The notes under the pieces were generated by a model that made no database searches, was not told the DNA's origin, and was given only the letters and a program-made list of their open reading frames with translations. This document shows positions 1 through 4,205 of a stretch of DNA of 6,829 bases, one piece after another (position 1 is the stretch's first letter; every line of letters begins with the position of its first letter). The translations under genes were made by a program, and so were the position numbers. Source of the stretch: Candidatus Roizmanbacteria bacterium RIFCSPHIGHO2_02_FULL_43_11 (GTDB lineage: Bacteria > Patescibacteriota > Microgenomatia > UBA1406 > HO2-37-13b); contig MFZT01000020.1 of the NCBI GenBank assembly GCA_001789515.1, forward strand, positions 1-6,829, given 5' to 3'.

Positions 1-1718
1 AAATTGCCGAACTTTTCAAAGAAACAACACCGGATGAAATCAATAAAGTTGTATATATGCTCCAGGGGCGTGTTACTCCCCCTTATGTCAAGGCAGATTT
101 TGGACTTGGTGAAAAGATGATCATCAAAGCAGTGCTTAAAGCTCTTAATCTCAATGAAAAGAGCTTTACAAAGCGCTTTAAGACAATGGGAGATATTGGT
201 CTTAGCACAGAAAAGTTTAAGAAAGAGATAAGCATTTTCCATGCGCACGATGAAAGTGTCAAAACAATTTTTAACCAACTTGCTGCACTGACTAAAACTG
301 CAGGGACTGGATCTTATGGGAAGAAAATAGGAATTCTTGCAGATCTCGTTCGTACTCTTGACCCACTTTCGACACGTTATGTCGTGCGAATTCCAGCTCA
401 AACGCTGCGTCTTGGTTTTTCTGATATGACAATTCTTGACGCGTTGTCATGGATGCTCACCGGAGATAAACGTCTACGCAAGGAGATTGAGGCAGCATAC
501 CATGTGAGACCAGACCTTGGATACATCGCCCAAATGCTCAAAAAAGAAGGTCTCTATGGAATTGCCAAGATAGAGCCGGAAGTAGGTACCCCTATTATTA
601 TGATGCGTGCCCAACGGCTTCCTTCTCCAGAGGATATTATCGAAAAACTCAAAACAGGCATTGTCGAACCAAAATATGACGGCTTCAGGCTTCAGTGTCA
701 CATTAAAAAGGGTCATGTGACGCTCTTCTCTCGAGGATTGGACGATGTGACATATATGTACCCAGATGTCGTAGAGGGTATCAGGAAGGAGCTCAAGGCT
801 GAATCCGCTATCATTGAGGGAGAAGCCATTGGCTTTGACCCCTATTCCGGCAGTTTTTTGCCCTTTCAGGAGACAGTACAGCGTAAGCGAAAATACGATA
901 TCGATACAAAAGCTAAAGAAATTCCACTAAAGCTTTTTGTGTTTGAATTGCTATACCTTAATGGAAAATCACTCTTGCATGAGCCATTGACTGAAAGAAT
1001 TCAGCTCCTGAAAAAACACGTGTCGCACAAACATGATCATTTTTCAAAGACCATTTTGGTTAGCGATGAAAAAACAGTGAACTCAGTGAAAGATATTACT
1101 CTGCACTTTGACGAAGCTATTGCAAAAGGTTTGGAGGGCATTATGATCAAGAAAAAAGAAGGTTTATACCAGCCTGGGGCGCGAGGTTGGAGCTGGATTA
1201 AGTATAAGCGCAGTTACTCGTCTAAAATTGAAGACACCCTTGACTGTCTTGTCATGGGATTTGATCGCGGCAAAGGAAAGCGTGCCGGATTTGGCATCGG
1301 GGCATTTCTGGTAGGGATTTATAGCGAGCAGTCGGACACCTACAAAACAGTTGCAAAAATTGGCACAGGACTTTCTGACATGGAGTGGCGCACCTTGGAG
1401 AAACGTTGCACACATATTGCAGCATCACACAAACCTGCCCTTTACGACGTTGACAAGCTTATGAGTGTAGATGTTTGGGTTCAACCAGAGATTGTTGTTG
1501 AGATTAAGGCAGACGAAATCACACGTTCCCCGACTCACACTGCTGGCCGAGTTCTGAAATCTACGAAAACAGGCAAAGCTCTTGAGGTGGAAACTCCGGG
1601 ATTTGCACTGCGGTTTCCGCGACTCCAGCGCTTTAGGGAGGACAAGAAACCGGAAGATGTTACCACAGTGAAAGAAGTTAGTGCCATGTATAAAGAGCAG
1701 GGACAAGCTTCACACTAG
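1..1718 (+). CDS. lig: ATP-dependent DNA ligase, archaeal/LIG1 type (N-terminus cut by window edge)
   Basis: This enzyme seals DNA nicks through a covalent ligase-AMP intermediate, in replication and repair. The reading frame is open from nt 3, before the first internal ATG at 57. The 18 residues ahead of that ATG already match the conserved N-terminal ligase domain (ELFKET, then VVYMLQGR), so the true start lies upstream of the window. About 571 residues are visible, close to the usual 560-600. The N-terminal DNA-binding domain comes first. The nucleotidyltransferase core follows: KYDGFR at 672-689 with the AMP-accepting Lys at 672, SRG at 729-737, EGE at 816-824, FVFE at 936-947, EGIMIKK at 1134-1154 and WIKYKR at 1194-1211. 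The C-terminal OB fold ends with the motif VI-like RFPR and RFREDKK. All catalytic motifs look intact. Most bacteria use an NAD-dependent LigA for replication; whether this genome also has one cannot be seen here. The stop is TAG at 1716-1718, overlapping the convergent neighbour's stop. Confidence 0.95.
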   Translation, partial: IAELFKETTPDEINKVVYMLQGRVTPPYVKADFGLGEKMIIKAVLKALNLNEKSFTKRFKTMGDIGLSTEKFKKEISIFHAHDESVKTIFNQLAALTKTAGTGSYGKKIGILADLVRTLDPLSTRYVVRIPAQTLRLGFSDMTILDALSWMLTGDKRLRKEIEAAYHVRPDLGYIAQMLKKEGLYGIAKIEPEVGTPIIMMRAQRLPSPEDIIEKLKTGIVEPKYDGFRLQCHIKKGHVTLFSRGLDDVTYMYPDVVEGIRKELKAESAIIEGEAIGFDPYSGSFLPFQETVQRKRKYDIDTKAKEIPLKLFVFELLYLNGKSLLHEPLTERIQLLKKHVSHKHDHFSKTILVSDEKTVNSVKDITLHFDEAIAKGLEGIMIKKKEGLYQPGARGWSWIKYKRSYSSKIEDTLDCLVMGFDRGKGKRAGFGIGAFLVGIYSEQSDTYKTVAKIGTGLSDMEWRTLEKRCTHIAASHKPALYDVDKLMSVDVWVQPEIVVEIKADEITRSPTHTAGRVLKSTKTGKALEVETPGFALRFPRLQRFREDKKPEDVTTVKEVSAMYKEQGQASH

Positions 1719-2905
1719 TGCAAATGTTCTTGCTGAGACGATAGCGATTTATATACCTCCTCTAACTTATTCACACACTCTTTAACAGAATGCTTCTCTG
1801 CAATATGCAGACTTTGAGTGCCCATCTTCGCCTTAAGTTCATGGTCATGGGCAAGCATGGACATTGCCCCACCAAACCCGGTAATATCATGAGGGGAACA
1901 GAGCTTTCCATTGTTGTCAAATATCTCTGCAGCAGCCTTTGCTCGCACGACAATGAGTGGAGTTCCTGCGGCCATCGCTTCCACGAAAGTCAAACCATAT
2001 GTTTCAGAAGTGCTCATTGATACAAAAGCAATTGCACGATTGTACATCCCAGAACTTTGCAACTTGCGATGTGGGATCAAGCCTGTGAATATGACATGAT
2101 GCTCAATTGCAAGTCGTGAAGCTTCTCTACGTAAAGCTTTCTCCTGCGGGCCAGATCCGACAATGACAAGGCTTACTGGCTCATAATCTTGCCATACCTT
2201 ACTATCAAAAAATGCATGGATAAGCTCGTCGATATTCTTCTCCTTACTCAGACGACCAGCGTACAAAAAATATCGTTGTTTAAGGCCATACGTATCACAC
2301 ATCTCTTTTTCAGTCATATCTGGTTTATGAAATTTTTCTAAAACTACCCCTGGTGAAATAACCTTATATGTGAGCAGGGCTCCAAAATGCTGCTTGATAT
2401 CGTCCTGGGTAGTCTGTGATGGTGAGATAATGATATCTGCCTTATTGTAGAACCAACCCATCCACCCCCAAATAGCCCCCTGCAAAAGGCTACTCTTATA
2501 TAACCCAAACCATGTAAATCCTATTGTTCTTAAATACTCTGGATCAGCAAGGTATGTATGGAAGGTCATAACAAGCGGAATATGGAATCTTTGTGCAAGC
2601 ATAACACCTGATGCTCCAACGGTCCCTGGTGTGTGTACGTGGATAATGTCGGGTTTTATATCCATTACCGCACGCGAGCACACTGTTGAAAAGGGATTTG
2701 TAACACGAACCTCTGGGTAAACCCGAGATGGTATACTACCCACAGTATATGTTTTTATACTTTCTGGGAGGTCCATATCTTGAGAGCGAAATGTAAAAAG
2801 ATGAACATCATGAGAATGGGCTAGGAGAGGCAATGTTTCACGCAGATGTGTCACAACACCATTAACTTGAGGAGACCACGCGTCAGTAAATACGGCAATT
2901 CTCAT
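1715..2905 (-). CDS. GT4-family glycosyltransferase (396 aa)
   Basis: This is a retaining GT-B glycosyltransferase of family GT4, which moves a hexose from a nucleotide sugar to a lipid or glycan on the cytoplasmic membrane face. The N-terminal domain begins MRIAVFTDAWSPQVNGVV, typical of the subgroup holding mannosyl- and glucosyl-diacylglycerol and phosphatidylinositol-mannoside transferases. It also has the DIIHVHTPG and MTFHTY segments. The C-terminal donor-binding domain shows YAGRLSKEKN, then VIVGSGP, and the EX7E motif with E301 and E309 in SETYGLTFVEAMAAGTP. The length is normal for GT4. An in-frame ATG 54 nt upstream (2959) would add 18 residues that match nothing in the family and would overlap the divergent GT2 gene, so I use the ATG at 2905, six nt below a good -10 box. 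Its 3' end overlaps the ligase stop by 4 nt. The family is clear; donor and acceptor cannot be deduced. Confidence 0.92.
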   Translation of the reverse strand: MRIAVFTDAWSPQVNGVVTHLRETLPLLAHSHDVHLFTFRSQDMDLPESIKTYTVGSIPSRVYPEVRVTNPFSTVCSRAVMDIKPDIIHVHTPGTVGASGVMLAQRFHIPLVMTFHTYLADPEYLRTIGFTWFGLYKSSLLQGAIWGWMGWFYNKADIIISPSQTTQDDIKQHFGALLTYKVISPGVVLEKFHKPDMTEKEMCDTYGLKQRYFLYAGRLSKEKNIDELIHAFFDSKVWQDYEPVSLVIVGSGPQEKALRREASRLAIEHHVIFTGLIPHRKLQSSGMYNRAIAFVSMSTSETYGLTFVEAMAAGTPLIVVRAKAAAEIFDNNGKLCSPHDITGFGGAMSMLAHDHELKAKMGTQSLHIAEKHSVKECVNKLEEVYKSLSSQQEHLH

Positions 2906-2907
2906 AT

Positions 2908-2927
2908 TGATATAATAGAAACTAGGA
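2908..2927 (+). promoter_or_regulatory. Extended -10 promoter and ribosome binding site of the GT2 gene
   Basis: TGATATAAT at 2908-2916 is a perfect extended -10 (TG, one nt, TATAAT). No -35 is recognisable at the right distance, which an extended -10 can compensate for. Initiation near 2923 would give a leader of only about 10 nt. AGGA at 2924-2927 lies six nt before the ATG at 2934 and could act as a short Shine-Dalgarno sequence, unlike the other starts in this window. Confidence 0.6.
2912..2917 (-). promoter_or_regulatory. -10 box of the GT4 gene, leaderless-type spacing
   Basis: On the minus strand TATTAT ends six nt before the ATG at 2905, so transcription would begin at or next to the start codon. 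No Shine-Dalgarno sequence precedes this ATG. The -35 is poor: the best match is TTGTTT at 2937-2942 with a 19-nt spacer. The box overlaps the forward -10 of the GT2 gene almost entirely. Confidence 0.5.
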
Positions 2928-2933
2928 TTTTGT

Positions 2934-3758
2934 ATGAAACAACCGTTCTTTTCTGTCATTATACCAACCTTGAATGAAGAGACCTACCTTCCGGGACTTC
3001 TCAGCGACCTAACAAAGCAGACAGAGAAGGATTTCTCGGTCATTATTGTGGATGGTAACTCTACTGACAATACAAAAAAATGTGTTCAGGCCTTTGCATC
3101 AACACTTAATCCTAATTTCCACTCAATAAAAACCCGCAATGTTTCACATCAAAGAAATACAGGTGCAGAATACTCAGATGGCCACTACCTTGTATTCCTT
3201 GACGCAGACTGTCGGTTGGAAAAGGATTTTCTAAAAAAGGCGAAGCAATACCTTAAAAAGCATAGAAAACTGTTTCTGGTACTTCGAATGTTGCCACAAG
3301 AGTCAGAGAAAGAGCTTTATGACGAGTATATTTTCAATGCCCTCAATTATCTTGTCGAATTTTCACAACTGACTAAAAAACCTTTTGCATGCGGTGGGTG
3401 GATGATTGTTGAACATGCACTCTTTGAGTTTTTAGGAGGATTCAATAAAAAACTTTTTCTTTCAGAGGATCACGATTTGGTGCAGCGCGCACGTGTATCT
3501 GGCGTGAAGGCCGCTGTACCAAAGGATCTCTTTGTATATGTCTCGATGCGCAGATTTCAAAAAGAAGGAAGAATGAAGGTCATTACAAAATATCTTATTT
3601 CTACGCTCCATACCGTACGAGGCCAAAAAATTCACGAGCGCATTTTTGATTACGAGATGGGGGGCCAACACTATTCCCTACCAAATAACGGCCAAAAAAG
3701 TTTTACAGGAAAGCTTCGACAATACGCCCAAAAAGTCAAAAACGCTCTTTCATCATAA
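2934..3758 (+). CDS. GT2-family glycosyltransferase (274 aa)
   Basis: This is an inverting GT-A glycosyltransferase of family GT2, which adds a sugar from a nucleotide-sugar donor, most likely to an envelope lipid or surface glycan. It begins SVIIPTLNEETYLPGLL, the usual first strand and nucleotide-binding loop. VDGNSTDNT follows, with the conserved Asp at residue 40, then HQRNTGA and the metal-binding DxD motif D90-A-D92 in FLDADC. The GGW segment and SEDHDLVQRA (E178, D179) supply the usual acceptor-side and catalytic-base region. There is no signal peptide and no convincing membrane helix, so it is probably cytoplasmic or peripheral. About 70 basic residues follow the catalytic domain and could aid membrane contact. 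It is divergent from the GT4 gene and 28 bp away, so the pair is probably co-regulated and may act in one pathway. The ATG at 2934 is the only start that keeps the conserved N-terminus. Substrate unknown. Confidence 0.93.
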   Translation: MKQPFFSVIIPTLNEETYLPGLLSDLTKQTEKDFSVIIVDGNSTDNTKKCVQAFASTLNPNFHSIKTRNVSHQRNTGAEYSDGHYLVFLDADCRLEKDFLKKAKQYLKKHRKLFLVLRMLPQESEKELYDEYIFNALNYLVEFSQLTKKPFACGGWMIVEHALFEFLGGFNKKLFLSEDHDLVQRARVSGVKAAVPKDLFVYVSMRRFQKEGRMKVITKYLISTLHTVRGQKIHERIFDYEMGGQHYSLPNNGQKSFTGKLRQYAQKVKNALSS

Positions 3759-3767
3759 TCAATTCGA

Positions 3768-3788
3768 TAATCCACATAGTTATCCACA
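3768..3788 (+). promoter_or_regulatory. Two tandem DnaA-box-like 9-mers
   Basis: TTATCCACA at 3780-3788 is a perfect match to the bacterial DnaA box. TAATCCACA at 3768-3776, in the same orientation and 12 nt away, has one mismatch. An A/T-rich run and hairpin follow directly. An origin is possible but unsupported: the flanking genes converge on this interval, and neither dnaA nor dnaN is present. A DnaA titration or regulatory site is an alternative. The match is certain; the role is inferred. Confidence 0.4.
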
Positions 3789-3790
3789 TT

Positions 3791-3807
3791 TTTTGAATAA
3801 TTCAAAA
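3791..3807 (+). terminator. A/T-rich hairpin after the GT2 gene, possible weak terminator
   Basis: TTTTGAA at 3791-3797 and TTCAAAA at 3801-3807 form a perfect 7-bp stem with a 3-nt loop, 33 nt after the GT2 stop. The stem is weak (one G-C pair) and no U-tract follows on the plus strand. On the minus strand the stem is followed by only two T. It could end transcription only poorly; equally it could be an easily melted element beside the DnaA-like boxes. Confidence 0.25.
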
Positions 3808-3818
3808 TAGGACTTCAA

Positions 3819-3862
3819 GACAGTCTAGAGTACGGGCTCTTTCTTATAGGCTGTCCCATAAG
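3819..3862. other. Cluster of small hairpins in the gene-free interval
   Basis: AGAG at 3827-3830 pairs with CTCT at 3837-3840 around a 6-nt loop. This lies inside a longer pairing of GACAG (3819-3823) with CTGTC (3851-3855). A competing hairpin joins CTTATAGG (3843-3850) to CCCATAAG (3855-3862) around CTGT, with one mismatch. The two folds share bases and are mutually exclusive. I match it to no RNA family, and short pairings like these may be chance. Confidence 0.2.
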
Positions 3863-3885
3863 CTTAGCTTAAAATATTATAGGAC

Positions 3886-3914
3886 TTGACATCTGTAATC
3901 CCCTGCCCTAAACT
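3886..3914 (+). promoter_or_regulatory. Strong promoter of the candidate small ORF, leaderless-type spacing
   Basis: A consensus -35 TTGACA (3886-3891), a 17-nt spacer and the -10 TAAACT (3909-3914) are followed after six nt by the ATG at 3921. This is the same geometry as the valS promoter, so the transcript should start at or next to the ATG. It has the best -35 match in the window, although no long gene follows. ATAGGACTT at 3879-3887, overlapping the -35, also occurs at 3807-3815, a possible but unproven operator repeat. Confidence 0.65.
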
Positions 3915-3920
3915 CCATTT

Positions 3921-4067
3921 ATGGAAACACGCATTCTCTTTAAATTAAAAACGGCAAGAGCTACGAACGCTCATGAGTCAAAAAATTTAAGAATGTTTAC
4001 GAGGGTACAGCTTGACATGTTGAAAAAGAGGAATCTTTGTATTCCTGTAAAGTGGTTTCAGCTTTGA
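3921..4067 (+). CDS. Candidate 48-aa basic small protein, unrecognised
   Basis: The ORF runs from the ATG at 3921 to TGA at 4065-4067. It sits six nt below a near-consensus promoter, and no other start fits that promoter, which is the main reason to call it. The product starts METRILFKLKT and ends CIPVKWFQL. It is strongly basic (about twelve Lys/Arg against four Asp/Glu), with a probable amphipathic helix around RVQLDMLKKRN, one Cys, and no signal peptide or membrane helix. I do not recognise a family. There is no Shine-Dalgarno sequence, consistent with a leaderless message. Its stop is the only TGA stop among the complete genes here, and the frame stays open for 26 further codons beyond it. 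It could be a real small protein, a gene broken by a nonsense mutation, or the 5' part of a non-coding RNA. Conservation in related genomes would decide. Confidence 0.45.
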   Translation: METRILFKLKTARATNAHESKNLRMFTRVQLDMLKKRNLCIPVKWFQL

Positions 4068-4148
4068 CGAGGATCGAAATCTGAGGCTCTGGGGCAGGCT
4101 ATGGAAAAAAAGAGCATCACTACCGTTCGCGTTACCGTCGACGAATAG
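4068..4148 (+). other. In-frame continuation past the small ORF's TGA (26 codons to TAG)
   Basis: Directly after the TGA, in the same frame, come codons for RGSKSEALGQAMEKKSITT and then VRVTVDE, ending in TAG at 4146-4148. The SK-x-EALG-x-A part matches, codon for codon and with mostly synonymous changes, the C-terminus of the neighbouring DUF2298 protein (SKFEALGKA). The final segment looks like a beta strand. It might be the tail of a broken gene, a readthrough extension, or a non-coding repeat. Translation from the internal ATG at 4101 would give only 15 residues. TGA is not a general sense codon here, because four long genes contain none in frame. Confidence 0.3.
4073..4102 (+). repeat. 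30-bp imperfect inverted repeat, outer arm
   Basis: This arm matches the reverse complement of 4264-4293 at 24 of 30 positions without gaps, including an unbroken 9-nt block (TGAGGCTCT). As RNA, three of the six differences become G-U pairs, so 27 of 30 could pair. The partner lies in the last codons of the DUF2298 gene. Confidence 0.6.
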
Positions 4149-4166
4149 TAATGCCCTCTTATGGGT

Positions 4167-4181
4167 CTCCGAGGATCGGAG
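4167..4181. other. GC-rich hairpin between the convergent ends
   Basis: CTCCGA (4167-4172) and TCGGAG (4176-4181) form a perfect 6-bp stem around GGA. It lies 18 nt after the TAG at 4148 and 24 nt after the DUF2298 stop on the other strand, where a bidirectional terminator would be useful. Neither strand has a U-tract after the stem, so a classical intrinsic terminator is not supported. Confidence 0.3.
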
Positions 4182-4205
4182 TTATCGTACAACTTAACAG
4201 AAAAT

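Noticed and set aside
4012..4040. A second promoter starting with TTGACA at 4012-4017
   Set aside because: No acceptable -10 lies 16-18 nt downstream; the nearest TATTCC is 22 nt away.
3855..4165. CCCATAAG (3855-3862) and CTTATGGG (4158-4165) as terminal inverted repeats of a ~310-bp MITE around the small ORF
   Set aside because: Only 8 bp match, the flanks do not extend the match, and I found no clear target-site duplication. One or two such 8-bp pairs are expected by chance in an interval this size.
3759..4205. A structured housekeeping RNA (tmRNA, RNase P RNA, SRP RNA) or a tRNA in the gene-free interval
   Set aside because: No conserved core of these RNAs is recognisable, and the T-loop-like ATCGAAATC at 4073 has no matching 5-bp stem or acceptor arm.
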